From assembly GCA_003134965.1 (NCBI GenBank), contig PLDA01000002.1, positions 930,001-994,000 on the forward strand: a DNA stretch of 64,000 bases. The letters are read 5' to 3'. Both the position numbers and the translations under genes were made by a program. Of this stretch, positions 23,211 through 33,061 are shown in pieces; the stretch's first letter is position 1, and each line of letters begins with the position of its first letter. The notes beneath the pieces were generated by a model that searched no databases, was not told the origin of the DNA, and saw only the letters and a list, made by a program, of their open reading frames with translations. Source of the DNA: Vulcanimicrobium winogradskyi (GTDB lineage: Bacteria; Vulcanimicrobiota; Vulcanimicrobiia; Vulcanimicrobiales; Vulcanimicrobiaceae).

Positions 23211-25490
23211 CTAAAAGCTCTGTCCGATTCCGAACGAGGTATGCGTGCCTTGGCTTCCCTTCGCAAAGTCCAAACGGATCGTGCGAAGCCCGAGCTGCGG
23301 GACATCGAATCGGAGACCGACCCCGATGTCGCTGTGGAACGAGTACCGGTTGAGGTCGAAGGTGGTGGTCGTCATCCCGGAAGCGTCGGTCGAGGACGAC
23401 TTGCCGCCGCGAATGCGCGTACCGCCGCTCTCGGCGAACCCGACCACCGCGAACTTGCGATCCTGCGTGAGCGGGAGGCGCAGCTCCATCTGCCCCAGCA
23501 GGATGTCGGTTCCGTAGAACGGGTCCGAATACCCGCGCAGATCCTGGTCGGAGAAGATGAACAGCTTGTTGGTCGGGATGGCGCCGGTCGAGATCCCAGC
23601 CCGGCCGTGGAACCCGAGCGTCGCGTTGCGCAGGATGGGGAAGAACTTCGCCCCGTCGACCGTGATCAGCTGGTAATTGAAATCCGATCCGAGGCTGTGG
23701 GTGCTAACCTCGTCGTTGACCGTCAGGTTGATCCCGCGCCGCGGGTTGAAGACGTCGTCGCGCGAGTCGGCGCCGGCACCCAACAGAAGGCTGCGGACCT
23801 TGTACGGGTGGGTGGAATCGATCTGCGCCAGCGACGGCGCGGTGACGCCGACGGCGGCGCTCGGGCTGTTGGGGTCGGCGCCCAGCAGCGTGTTGCTGGT
23901 CGGCGACGCGAGCGAGATAACGCTCTGCGTCGTCGGGAAGATGTAGCCGCTCGGCAGGTCGGCCGAGGCGGCGACTTGCTGGACGTTCGCGCCCGCCGAG
24001 ATGCGGAAGACGTCGGTCAGGCGGCGGCCGATGCTGACCGAGAGTCCGGTCGAGCGGGCCTTATAGGTCGAGACGACGCCGTCGACGACCTGGAACGTGG
24101 TCGGGTCCGTCGGCACGATCGTCACCGGGATCGGCCCACTGGTCGGGCACGCGCTCGAGGCGACCGCCGACGTCGTGCCGCTCGTGCACGCCAGGTAGAC
24201 GGGATAGAAGTTCGTCTGCTGCTGGGTGAACAGGGTCGCGCCGAGGCTGTACTTCTGCGTTTTCTCGGTCTTGCCCAAATACGGGACGGTGACCGACAGG
24301 GAGGCGTCGGAGACGCGCGCGCCGCGCTCGAGGCGGATCGATCCGCCGTTCCCGGTCCCGTTGATGTTGTTCTGCTGGTACGAGAGCGTGCCGGTCAGCC
24401 CGGTCCCGGTCAGCCCGCCGGAGTAGCCGGCGCCGAGCGTCGCGGTCCCGGTGCGCTGCTCCTTGACCTGCCAGTTGACCGTGATCAGACCCGGGCGCTT
24501 GGGATCCGGGCCCGGCTTCGCCTGGAAGTCGATCTTCTCGAAGAAGCCCAGGTTGTTGAGCCGGTCGTAGTCGCGGCGCAGCCCGGAGTCGGTCACCACG
24601 TTGCCCGGTCGCAAGCGGAGCTCGCGCCGGATCACGTCATCGTGGGTCTTCGTGTTCCCGGTGATCTCGATCGCGCCGACGCGCAGGACGCTGATCGTGT
24701 AACGCACGTCGGCGGTTCCGGCCTTCTGGTCGATCGTCGTCGGGTCGACGCCGGCTTCGACGTCGCCGAGCTTCAGGTCGTACTTTTCGTAGAGCGTCTT
24801 GAGCGCTTCGTAGTCTTTGTCGCGCTGGGCCTCGGAGTACGGCGTGCCGGGCTTCGTCACCAAGGCGGGGATGATGATGGAATTCGCGAGCAGCGGATCG
24901 GCGTCGGGCGCCGGGGTGATGATGATGTTGCGGACCGTCAGCCCTTCTTGGATCTTCAGCGTCAGGACGCCGTCGGCGCCGATGTTGACGTCGGTGACGT
25001 GCGAGGGCAGCTGGCCGCCGAAGCCGATCTTGTCGTAGTAGCTGTTGATCTTGAGGACGTCTTGCTGATAGGTCTTGATGTTGAAGACCTGGCCCGGCGC
25101 AGTGTCCATCAGCGCCAGTAGCGTGTCGGCCGAGACGCTCTTGTCGCCCTCGAACCGAATCGAGGTGACGACCGGGTTCTCGATGACGCGGAACGTGACG
25201 GCGACGCCGTCCGGCCGCTGCTTGATGATCGGCGGCGCCTGATCGGCGAAGAATCCGAGGTCGGCGATCGCGCGCAGATCCTGCTGCACGACGGCCGCGT
25301 CGAACGGGTCGCCGATCTTCGTCTTGACGACCGAGAGGATGCGGTCTGTGGGGATGTGTGCGTTGCCGGTCACGGAGACCGAGACCACGGTCGGAGCGGC
25401 CGGCGCGGAATACGCCGGCGGCATCATCAGACCGAGTAACGCGAGCACGGCAAGCACGACGTGAGGCGTGCGGCGGAACCGTTCGAACAA
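23211..25490 (-). CDS. bamA: Outer-membrane protein assembly factor BamA (Omp85)
   Basis: Core of the machine that inserts beta-barrels into the outer membrane. From TTG 25490 (AAGGA about 12 bases before it) the product is 759 residues with a signal ending YSA. Four POTRA units are seen: SVSVTGNAHIPTDRIL; SIRFEGDKSVSADTLLALM; VRNIIITPAPDADP; and GAIEITGNTKTHDDVIRREL. The 16-strand barrel starts near GTATLGAGYSGG and carries the L6 motif DQDLRGYSDP. It ends in SFGIGQSF. E. coli BamA has five POTRAs. The frame is open up to GTG 25601 without a good ribosome-binding site, so the N-terminus is uncertain. Confidence 0.93.
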   Translation of the reverse strand: MFERFRRTPHVVLAVLALLGLMMPPAYSAPAAPTVVSVSVTGNAHIPTDRILSVVKTKIGDPFDAAVVQQDLRAIADLGFFADQAPPIIKQRPDGVAVTFRVIENPVVTSIRFEGDKSVSADTLLALMDTAPGQVFNIKTYQQDVLKINSYYDKIGFGGQLPSHVTDVNIGADGVLTLKIQEGLTVRNIIITPAPDADPLLANSIIIPALVTKPGTPYSEAQRDKDYEALKTLYEKYDLKLGDVEAGVDPTTIDQKAGTADVRYTISVLRVGAIEITGNTKTHDDVIRRELRLRPGNVVTDSGLRRDYDRLNNLGFFEKIDFQAKPGPDPKRPGLITVNWQVKEQRTGTATLGAGYSGGLTGTGLTGTLSYQQNNINGTGNGGSIRLERGARVSDASLSVTVPYLGKTEKTQKYSLGATLFTQQQTNFYPVYLACTSGTTSAVASSACPTSGPIPVTIVPTDPTTFQVVDGVVSTYKARSTGLSVSIGRRLTDVFRISAGANVQQVAASADLPSGYIFPTTQSVISLASPTSNTLLGADPNSPSAAVGVTAPSLAQIDSTHPYKVRSLLLGAGADSRDDVFNPRRGINLTVNDEVSTHSLGSDFNYQLITVDGAKFFPILRNATLGFHGRAGISTGAIPTNKLFIFSDQDLRGYSDPFYGTDILLGQMELRLPLTQDRKFAVVGFAESGGTRIRGGKSSSTDASGMTTTTFDLNRYSFHSDIGVGLRFDVPQLGLRTIRLDFAKGSQGTHTSFGIGQSF

Positions 25491-25668
25491 GCGGAAGACG
25501 TCCTTCGTACGAGATTTCGAAACCCGGCCCGCACCGTGGGCGACCGCCGAGCTGCAGCTATTGGGCGTAACGCGCCACGGTTCGTGCGCGTTCCCCGGCA
25601 CCAGGGTACGACACGCCCCCGTCAGGGCCTTTAGCGCGGCAGAGCAGCCAGGCTAGCGCCAGCGCGTC

Positions 25669-25760
25669 GCGCCACGAGCGAAGCCCGCTCGGCTTCGGCG
25701 CAGCCGAACGGCGCACAGCGCCACGGGCGCAGCCCGCTCGGCTTCGGCGGAGCCGAAGCC
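25669..25760. repeat. Two direct 41-base repeats with hairpins between bamA and tamB
   Basis: Units at 25669-25709 and 25718-25758 match at about 37 of 41 positions (period 49). Each contains GGCTTCGGC N3 GCCGAA. In the second unit the 9-bp stem GGCTTCGGC/GCCGAAGCC at 25740-25760 is perfect and ends one base from the tamB stop, so it could act as its transcription end or stabilise the 3' end. No U-run. Confidence 0.65.
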
Positions 25761-25761
25761 A

Positions 25762-28700
25762 TCATGGATATTTTCGGACGATCGAGAAGGTGAACCCTTG
25801 GCGGTTCGCCAGCGGCTGAATCCCTTTGAGCCGCTGGATGTAGGAATACGCCTGCGAGCCGTTGCCGCTGTTCGTGATCGCCGGGTTGCCGTTCTGGGTG
25901 AAGTAGCTGAACTGGACCGATGTCGTCGCGTCGGGACGCGCGGTGAACCCCGCCGAGGTCCGCACCGGGTTCGAGAGCGTCTGGCCGAAGCTCGCGTAGA
26001 CGTCGCGCTTGCCGAGCTGCTTGAGCGCGTTGTAGCCGATCCCGCCGCCGTAGTCGGTGGTGATCTCGAAGTCGGTCAGACCGAACCGCCCGGTGAACAC
26101 GCGCTCGATCGGAGCCAGCCAGCGCTGCAAGAGCTGGCCGTTGAGGATCGAGAACGCCTCCTGGTTGAAGTTGATCACGCCCACCTGGTACGGCGTGACG
26201 CCGGGCGGCAACAGCGGGTTCGACTCGCCGGGCGCCCCCCGCAGCGTCGTCCCGTTCTGCTGCTGGCCGAAGTTGACCGCGCCGAAGAGCGACGCGTCGA
26301 GCAGCAGGCCGACGATCTGCTCCTGCGAGTACGGCGGGTTCGAGGCGTAGCTGATCGCCGATCCGGACCCCGCGGCAAGTTCGTCGGCCGGGCCGTTCAC
26401 GGTGACCGTGATATCGGCGCTGCCGACGGCATTGCGGGACAGATCGGGATCGGGGTTCGTCACGTGGGCGTAGGCGCGCAGGTCGATGTACGGCAGCAGC
26501 CCGCTAGCGGGACTGAACGCCACCGACGCTTGCTGCACGCGGAACGCGCGGTTGTAGGTCGAGAAGATCCCGCCCGGCGTCGCGGTCAGCACGCCGGCGA
26601 GCTTCGGCGAGGCGAGGGTCCCGGTAAGATCGAGCGTCCCGGTCGTGCCGACGTCGATGTACGGTGACGACGCTTGGATGCGCACGTTCTTCCCCGCGTG
26701 CGCGGCGACGTCGAAGCTCAGGGCGAGAGGCAGGCCGCCGGTGACGCCCCCGCCCGTGCCGCCGCTCGCGCTGCGGTAGATCGAGAGGATCGGGATCGAT
26801 GCGTTGCTGACGGTCAGGTCCCCGGAGAGCAGCGGGATCCCGGTTCCGCTGTGCAGTTGCAGCGCGCCGTCGAGCGTCCCGCGCCCGAACTGCGGCGAGT
26901 CGACCTTCGCGCCGTGCGCGGTCAGCGCGATCGCGTAGTTGTTCGTGTGGACCTCGGGGAACGGCAGGTCGAGCCGTCCCCTGCCGTCGAGGGTTCCGCC
27001 GCCGACGTTCGCGTGCAGTGCCTGGAGCGCGACGCTGGTCCCCGAGAACGCCAGCTGCGCGTCGGCGTTGGTGATCGCGGCGCGGTCGAGCGCCGAGACG
27101 TACAGGCCGTGCGAGAGCGCGACCGTGCCGACCACGCTGGGTGCTCGAACGGTGCCTTCGATCGCTAGCCGGCCGTCGAGGGTGCCGCCGAGCTTCGTCT
27201 GCGGTCCGGGGACGAACGGCGCGAACGGCGCAAGGTCGAGCGCGGTCAGCCCCAGCGTGAACGAAACCGGCGCATCAAGGGGGACGCTGAGCGGCCGCAG
27301 CGAGACGGGGAGCGACCCAGTCACCAAGATGTTGCCCTTCTCGAACGTCGCCTCGGCGTCTTTGACGAGCAGCATCTTTCCGTCGTAGCCGACGTTGCCG
27401 AGAACGTGCGCGATCGCCAGCGACGCGTAGCGCGCGTTCGTCATCTCGAAACCGATCGTCGCGCGCGGCTGGGCGAACGTTCCGGCGATGAGCGCGTTCG
27501 CTTGAATCGCGCCGCCGACGTCGTACCGCGGTCCCTTCGGGAAGAGCGCGACGAGTGCTTTGGCGACGTCGGGCGACTCGGTGTGGATCGAGAGTGCGAG
27601 CGGCTCGCCGGCCGCGAGCCCGAACGCGCCGCTGGCGTCGAAGTGCGCGAAGCCGAGATCGAGGCTCGTGTTCGTCAGCGCAATGCGCGCGCCGTCGCTG
27701 CGCGCGTGCGCGGTCGCCGCGACGACTTTGTAGCCGAACAGCGAGCCGTTCGCCAGAGACGCCTCGCCGTTCACACCCAGGCGCGGCCATTGGCCGGCCA
27801 GCGTTCCGCTCGCGTCGACCTCTCCGAGGACCGGCGCGGTGATGCCGAACGGCGGCAGCCAGGTCGCGAGGTCGACGTGCTGCGCCTGCACCGTCGCGCG
27901 ATAGGTCGCGCGCTCGAACGCGCGCACCGAATCGCCGGAGGCTGCGACGACGGTCCCGTTCGCGCGCAGCACGCCGTGCGAGCCGTGCACGTTCAATGCG
28001 GCGGTGACCGCGCCGCCGCGCTGCGACCACGTCGCGTCGGTGGTGCCCAACGCAAAGCGCCGATACCGGAAGTCGCGCACGTTCATGCGCCCCGACGTGC
28101 GCGTCGTCGCACCGTCGTTCGCGAACATCAGCGCGACCGGCCCGCGCCCGTCGAGCGTCTCGGCTTCGTCGAAGTAGTCGTCGAAGTCGGCTAAGTTCGC
28201 ATCGGCGCTGCGCACGTCGACCGAGAAGGCGCGGCGCGCGATCGAGATCGCGGCGTCGAGCTTCGCGTTGGTCGTGCCGACGGTGACCACGCCGTCGCTC
28301 GCGGTCAACGAGCTCGGCGTGATCGCCACACCGGCGCGCGCGTCGCGGAAGGCGAGCCCGTTGTACGATCCCTCGGAAACGGCGACGCCGCCCGCGAGGC
28401 GCGGACGCGCGCCGTTTCCGCCGATCCGAAGCTGCGCAGCGAAGCTGCCTTCGAGGTACTTCACCGGCAAGCGCAGCGCGCGGCGCATCTCGCCGACGTC
28501 GCCGATCGGCACGCGCGCGGAGAGATCGTACGCCAGCGCGCTCGGACCGGTCGTCCCGATCCCGCCGACGTTCCCGTTGAACGTGCCGTACGTCGCGCCG
28601 AACGCGGCGACGCCGCTGCGGATGCGCGCGGTGCCGTCGGTCAGCGTCAGATCGGCGTCGCCGCTGACCGGGAATCCGGACGCGACGCCGCCGTCGAGCG

Positions 28701-31029
28701 AGATCAGGCCGTCGAAGGCCGGCGCGCGGCCGCGCAGGTCGGCCAGCCCGTAGAAGGCCAGCGTTCCGGCCTGCAGCGGGATCCCGGCGCCGCGCAGCGC
28801 CGTGACGGGGACCCCGGGCGCGGAGACCAGGAACGGGCCGCCGGCGTCGGCTGCGACGACCCGGCCGCCGCCGATCGTGCCGTCGGCCGCGATGATGCGC
28901 AGCGCGTTGCCGTCGACGAGCAGGGTCCCGGCGACCCGCTCGAGCGCGACGCCGCGCACGCGGGCGCCGGGGAGCTCCGCGCCGGTCGTCTGGACGACGA
29001 TCCGGTTCTGGGCGATCGTCGCGCGGACGGGACCGTGCACCTCGCCGTGCGCGCTCGGATCGGTCGTGAACGGCCGCAGCTCGTCGAGCGTGCCGTCGTA
29101 CCGGCCCTCGAGCGCGAACAGGCCGCCGTCGTACGCACCGTCGCCGCTGAACCGACCCAGCGGCCCGTCCAACCGGATATCGGCGAGGCGAACCTCGCGC
29201 ATGGAGCCGCCGAGCCGGACGCTCCCGCTGCCGAGCGCGAACTTTCCGTAGCGCAGGTCGTGCCCGGTCAAGGTTCCGGCCAGCCCGAACGAATCCGGCG
29301 TACCGCCGCCGGCGAGGTCGCCGTCGATGACGCCGGAGAGCGGCGGCAGCGCCGCGATCACCGCGCCCGGGAGCCTCGCCTCGCTGCGCACCGCGGCGAG
29401 GCGGAAGCCGTGCGCGTGGAGCCAGCCGGCGCTCTGCGAGATCGGCCGCTGCAGCTCGAAACCGCCGGCGAGCGAGGTGCCGTCCGCGCGCGCGAACTCG
29501 AGCGGCCCGAACTCGCCGACGCCGTGCGGATCGACCGCGAACGTCCCCGCGCCGGTCGTCGCGCCGAGCGCGCCGATCGTCCCGCGCGCGCTGAACCCGG
29601 CGCCGGGCGGCTGCGTGATCAGCGCGGTCGCGACGATGTCGGCGTCGGGTGCGAGCACGTCGGTGTACGGCAGCGAGGCCCCGCGGCCGTGCGCGTTCAC
29701 GGCGATCCACACGTCGTCACCCGCGTCGCCGATCAGGATCCGGCCGCCGATCGCGACGTTCGCGCTGCCGTAGCGGCCTTGCGCGCCGTCGATCGTCAGC
29801 GCCTTGTCGTAGTAGTCGACGGTGCCGTCGAGAGCGTCGACCGGGAAGCGATCGTAACTGACGTGCGCGCCGCTGAAGCGGGAGTGAATCAGCGGCTTCG
29901 ACAGCTTCGAGGCGAGCAGCGTCTCGAAGTGCGCGCCGCCGCGCAGCGGCATCTTCGCCGAGAACGCGAAGAGCGAGCGCAGGTCGTGCAGGTCGGCGTT
30001 CGCCGCGAACGCCAAGCGGAACTCGGGCGTGCCGAACAGATCGTAGATCGCGCCGCGGCCGCGCACCGGGATCCCGTTGAGCGTTCCGTCGATCGACGTC
30101 GCCGCGAGCATGTCGTCGGTGATGATCAGCGGGGCGTCGAGGTTCCGCACGGCGTGCGCGAGCGCGCCCACGGCGATCCGGCCGGCGCGCAGGTTCGCGC
30201 TGCCGCCGAGCCGATATGCGAACTCCGACCCCTCCTTCGGCGCGAGCGCGTAGTAGCGTGCATCGACGCTGTCGAGGACGCCGTCATCGAACCGGATCGA
30301 CTTCGAGTGGACGAGAAAGCCCAGCGCGCCGCGCAGCGGCAGCCGTGCCGCGGTGATGGTGTTCAGCGCGATCCCGCGCTGCACGTCGATGACCGTATGT
30401 GCTGCGAGCGGATAGCGTTCGAGCTTCGCGCCGGGAGCGCGCCGCCCCAGGAACACGCCGTCGACCTTGGCGGTCGTTCGCGCGTCGGACTTGACCGAGG
30501 CGTCGATCGAGACGTTCTCGATCGTCTGGTTGGCGAGGTCGGCTTGCAGCGGAGCGACGTCGATCAGCCGGATGACCCCTTCGCGAACGCGGGCGGTGAA
30601 GTAGTACGGCGCCGCGGCTTTGCGCGTCGTCGACGGCGGCGTCCCCGACGTCCCCCCGGTCCGGTTGAACGTCATCGTTCCGTCGGCGTGGCGGGTGATC
30701 GTCAGGACCGGTTTGAGGATCGAGATCGCGGCGAAGCCGAAGCGGTGCTGGCCGCCCGGGAAGATGTCGCGCAAGGCGTACTCGACGTCGACGCGCTGCG
30801 CGTCGAGCACCGGGTCGCCGTTCTTGACGACGTGAACCTCGAAGAGGACCGCGTGGTGGGTTCCGAGCGTCTGGGACCCGATCGAGACCTGGTACCCGGT
30901 AGCGGCCGAAAGGACGCCTTGGAGGACGGTCCGCGCGATCGTGTGCCGGGCGGCGATGAGCACGACGAGGAGCGCCGCGACGACCGCGGCGACGACGACC
31001 GCCCGCCGCGACGCTCTTACGCGAAACAC
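25762..31029 (-). CDS. tamB: TamB-family translocation and assembly module / AsmA-like bridge protein
   Basis: 1755 residues from GTG 31029 (AGGA eight bases before). N-terminal membrane anchor (VVVAAVVAALLVVLIAARH), then about 1500 residues of repetitive beta strands forming the hydrophobic-groove fold of AsmA/TamB/YhdP proteins. The C-terminal DUF490 domain has LDLTGTLASPKLAGVLTATP, YIDLRAYAHVTNPDPDLSRN and YSQEQIVGLLLDASLF. It spans the periplasm from inner to outer membrane and moves phospholipid or helps barrel assembly. Placed directly before bamA, as its partner gene tamA often is in proteobacteria. The stop is followed by the 25740 hairpin. Confidence 0.9.
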   Translation of the reverse strand: MFRVRASRRAVVVAAVVAALLVVLIAARHTIARTVLQGVLSAATGYQVSIGSQTLGTHHAVLFEVHVVKNGDPVLDAQRVDVEYALRDIFPGGQHRFGFAAISILKPVLTITRHADGTMTFNRTGGTSGTPPSTTRKAAAPYYFTARVREGVIRLIDVAPLQADLANQTIENVSIDASVKSDARTTAKVDGVFLGRRAPGAKLERYPLAAHTVIDVQRGIALNTITAARLPLRGALGFLVHSKSIRFDDGVLDSVDARYYALAPKEGSEFAYRLGGSANLRAGRIAVGALAHAVRNLDAPLIITDDMLAATSIDGTLNGIPVRGRGAIYDLFGTPEFRLAFAANADLHDLRSLFAFSAKMPLRGGAHFETLLASKLSKPLIHSRFSGAHVSYDRFPVDALDGTVDYYDKALTIDGAQGRYGSANVAIGGRILIGDAGDDVWIAVNAHGRGASLPYTDVLAPDADIVATALITQPPGAGFSARGTIGALGATTGAGTFAVDPHGVGEFGPLEFARADGTSLAGGFELQRPISQSAGWLHAHGFRLAAVRSEARLPGAVIAALPPLSGVIDGDLAGGGTPDSFGLAGTLTGHDLRYGKFALGSGSVRLGGSMREVRLADIRLDGPLGRFSGDGAYDGGLFALEGRYDGTLDELRPFTTDPSAHGEVHGPVRATIAQNRIVVQTTGAELPGARVRGVALERVAGTLLVDGNALRIIAADGTIGGGRVVAADAGGPFLVSAPGVPVTALRGAGIPLQAGTLAFYGLADLRGRAPAFDGLISLDGGVASGFPVSGDADLTLTDGTARIRSGVAAFGATYGTFNGNVGGIGTTGPSALAYDLSARVPIGDVGEMRRALRLPVKYLEGSFAAQLRIGGNGARPRLAGGVAVSEGSYNGLAFRDARAGVAITPSSLTASDGVVTVGTTNAKLDAAISIARRAFSVDVRSADANLADFDDYFDEAETLDGRGPVALMFANDGATTRTSGRMNVRDFRYRRFALGTTDATWSQRGGAVTAALNVHGSHGVLRANGTVVAASGDSVRAFERATYRATVQAQHVDLATWLPPFGITAPVLGEVDASGTLAGQWPRLGVNGEASLANGSLFGYKVVAATAHARSDGARIALTNTSLDLGFAHFDASGAFGLAAGEPLALSIHTESPDVAKALVALFPKGPRYDVGGAIQANALIAGTFAQPRATIGFEMTNARYASLAIAHVLGNVGYDGKMLLVKDAEATFEKGNILVTGSLPVSLRPLSVPLDAPVSFTLGLTALDLAPFAPFVPGPQTKLGGTLDGRLAIEGTVRAPSVVGTVALSHGLYVSALDRAAITNADAQLAFSGTSVALQALHANVGGGTLDGRGRLDLPFPEVHTNNYAIALTAHGAKVDSPQFGRGTLDGALQLHSGTGIPLLSGDLTVSNASIPILSIYRSASGGTGGGVTGGLPLALSFDVAAHAGKNVRIQASSPYIDVGTTGTLDLTGTLASPKLAGVLTATPGGIFSTYNRAFRVQQASVAFSPASGLLPYIDLRAYAHVTNPDPDLSRNAVGSADITVTVNGPADELAAGSGSAISYASNPPYSQEQIVGLLLDASLFGAVNFGQQQNGTTLRGAPGESNPLLPPGVTPYQVGVINFNQEAFSILNGQLLQRWLAPIERVFTGRFGLTDFEITTDYGGGIGYNALKQLGKRDVYASFGQTLSNPVRTSAGFTARPDATTSVQFSYFTQNGNPAITNSGNGSQAYSYIQRLKGIQPLANRQGFTFSIVRKYP

Positions 31030-31086
31030 CGCTTCCTTCGTCCCCGAGCGGACATGCTCACAAACGTGCGAACGCGAGCGGCTGGA

Positions 31087-32988
31087 TTAAAGGTCCAGGT
31101 TTCTCACGGTTCGGGCGTATTCTTGGATGAAGAGCTTGCGCGGCTCGACCCGCTCTCCCATCAGCTCGGTGAAGACCTTCTCCGCTTCCTCACCGGCTTC
31201 GTCGAGTTCGACCCGCTTGAGCCGGCGGGACGCCGGCTCCATCGTCGTCTCGGCGAGCTGCTCCGCGTCCATCTCGCCCAGCCCCTTGAACTGCTGGATG
31301 GTGAACTCTTTGGGATCGGCGCCGTCGAAGACTTGCTGTAGCTCGGCCTCGTTGAAGGCCCACCACTGTTTCTTGCCTTTACGAATGCCGTACAGCGGCG
31401 GCTGCGCGATGTACACGAAGCCTCGCTCGATCAGCGGCTTCATCTTGCGGTAGAAGAACGTCAGCAGCAGGGTGCGAATGTGCGAGCCGTCGACGTCGGC
31501 GTCGGTCATGATGATGATCTTGTGGTAGCGCAGCTTCGCGACGTCGAAGTCGTCGCCGAACCCCGCGCCCAGCGCGGTGATCATCGTGCGGATCTCTTCG
31601 TTGGCGAGCATCTTGTCGATGCGCGCCTTCTCCACGTTGAGGATCTTCCCGCGCAGCGGCAGGATCGCTTGCGTGTTCGGGTCGCGGCCGCCTTTGGCCG
31701 TGCCGCCGGCCGAGTCGCCTTCGACCAAGAAGATCTCCGACAGCGCCGGGTCCGTCGTCTTGCAGTCGACGAGCTTTCCCGGCAGGCCGCTTCCTTCGAG
31801 CACGTTCTTGCGCCGGGTCAGATCGCGCGCCTTCTTCGCTGCCTCGCGCGCGCGCTGCGCCTGCATGCACTTGTCGACGATCGCGCGCGCAATCTTCGGA
31901 TTCTCCTCGAGGAAGAAATCGAGCCGTTCCGTGACCAGCGAGTTGACGATCGGGCGGATCTTCGCGTTGCCGAGCTTGGTCTTCGTCTGGCCTTCGAATT
32001 GCGGATCCTGGAGCTTCACCGAGATGATCGCGGTGAGCCCTTCCATGCAGTCGTCGGTCGAGAGGTTCGCCTCGGACTCCTTGAGCATGCCACGCTTGCG
32101 CGCGTACTCGTTCACCTTTCCCGAGATCGCCGTGCGGAAGCCGGTGAGGTGCATCCCGCCTTCGATCGTGTTGATGTTGTTCGCGTACGCGTAGACGACT
32201 TCGTTGTAGCCGTCCTGCCACTGCAGCGCGCACTCGACGTCAACGCCATCGCGCTCGCCGTTGGTCGAGATGACCGGCGTCAGCGATTCCTTGTTCTCGT
32301 TGAGCCACTCGACGAACGAGACGATCCCGCCCTCGTACATGTAGCCGCGCTCGCGCGGCCCCTCGTCCGGCCGTTCGTCGCGCAAGATGATCGAAAGCCC
32401 GCGGTTGAGAAACGCCAGCTCGCGCAGCCGCGCTTCGAGGATCTTCCACGAGAAGTCGAGCGTCTCGAACACCTGGGGATCGGGCTTGAAGTGCTGGATC
32501 GTACCGGTACCCTCGGCACGGCTCAGTCGTTTGAGCTTCTGCGAGGTGACGCCGCGCTCGAACCGGATCTCGTACAGCCAGCCGTCGCGGTGCACGCGCG
32601 TGACCATCCATTCGGAGAGCGCGTTGACGACCGAGACGCCGACGCCGTGCAAGCCTCCCGAAACCTTGTAGCCGCCCTTGCCGAACTTTCCGCCGGCGTG
32701 CAGCAACGTCATCGCGACCTCGACGGCCGGGAGCTTCTCCTCGGCGTGGATGTCGATCGGGATGCCGCGGCCGTCGTCCTCGACCGAGCACGAGCCGTCT
32801 TTGTAGAGGACGACGCGGATGTTGCGGCAGCAGCCCGCGAGCGCTTCGTCGACGGCGTTGTCGACGACCTCGTACACGAGCTGGTGAAGCCCCCGCTCGG
32901 CGGTGTTGCCGATGTACATGCCGGGGCGCTTGCGAACCGCCTCGAGGCCTCGCAGAACCTCGATCTGTTCGCCGGTATAATCTTGCAT
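31087..32988 (-). CDS. gyrB: DNA gyrase subunit B
   Basis: ATPase subunit of the enzyme that supercoils DNA. 633 residues, normal length. GHKL ATPase: YEVVDNAVDEALAG, VEDDGRGIPIDIH and GGLHGVGVSVVNAL. Transducer, then TOPRIM with FLVEGDSAGGTAKGG and MTDADVDGSHIRTLL, and the C-terminal QFKGLGEMDAEQLAETTM. Last gene of the dnaA-dnaN-recF-dciA-gyrB string; gyrA is not in the window. Confidence 0.97.
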   Translation of the reverse strand: MQDYTGEQIEVLRGLEAVRKRPGMYIGNTAERGLHQLVYEVVDNAVDEALAGCCRNIRVVLYKDGSCSVEDDGRGIPIDIHAEEKLPAVEVAMTLLHAGGKFGKGGYKVSGGLHGVGVSVVNALSEWMVTRVHRDGWLYEIRFERGVTSQKLKRLSRAEGTGTIQHFKPDPQVFETLDFSWKILEARLRELAFLNRGLSIILRDERPDEGPRERGYMYEGGIVSFVEWLNENKESLTPVISTNGERDGVDVECALQWQDGYNEVVYAYANNINTIEGGMHLTGFRTAISGKVNEYARKRGMLKESEANLSTDDCMEGLTAIISVKLQDPQFEGQTKTKLGNAKIRPIVNSLVTERLDFFLEENPKIARAIVDKCMQAQRAREAAKKARDLTRRKNVLEGSGLPGKLVDCKTTDPALSEIFLVEGDSAGGTAKGGRDPNTQAILPLRGKILNVEKARIDKMLANEEIRTMITALGAGFGDDFDVAKLRYHKIIIMTDADVDGSHIRTLLLTFFYRKMKPLIERGFVYIAQPPLYGIRKGKKQWWAFNEAELQQVFDGADPKEFTIQQFKGLGEMDAEQLAETTMEPASRRLKRVELDEAGEEAEKVFTELMGERVEPRKLFIQEYARTVRNLDL

Positions 32989-33034
32989 TCGAACCTATGT
33001 CTTCGCCGTCGACATGATTTTCACCTGACAGCAG

Positions 33035-33048
33035 GCACGATCGTGCCG
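33035..33048. promoter_or_regulatory. Perfect 14-base palindrome between dciA and gyrB
   Basis: GGCACGATCGTGCC in the 73-base gap upstream of gyrB. It could be an operator or simply chance in GC-rich DNA. No regulator is known for it. Confidence 0.3.
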
Positions 33049-33061
33049 GAAGCCCCGCGCC

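Noticed and set aside
25491..25601. Longer BamA start at GTG 25601
   Set aside because: No ribosome-binding site, and the extra residues precede rather than improve the signal peptide; TTG 25490 fits better.
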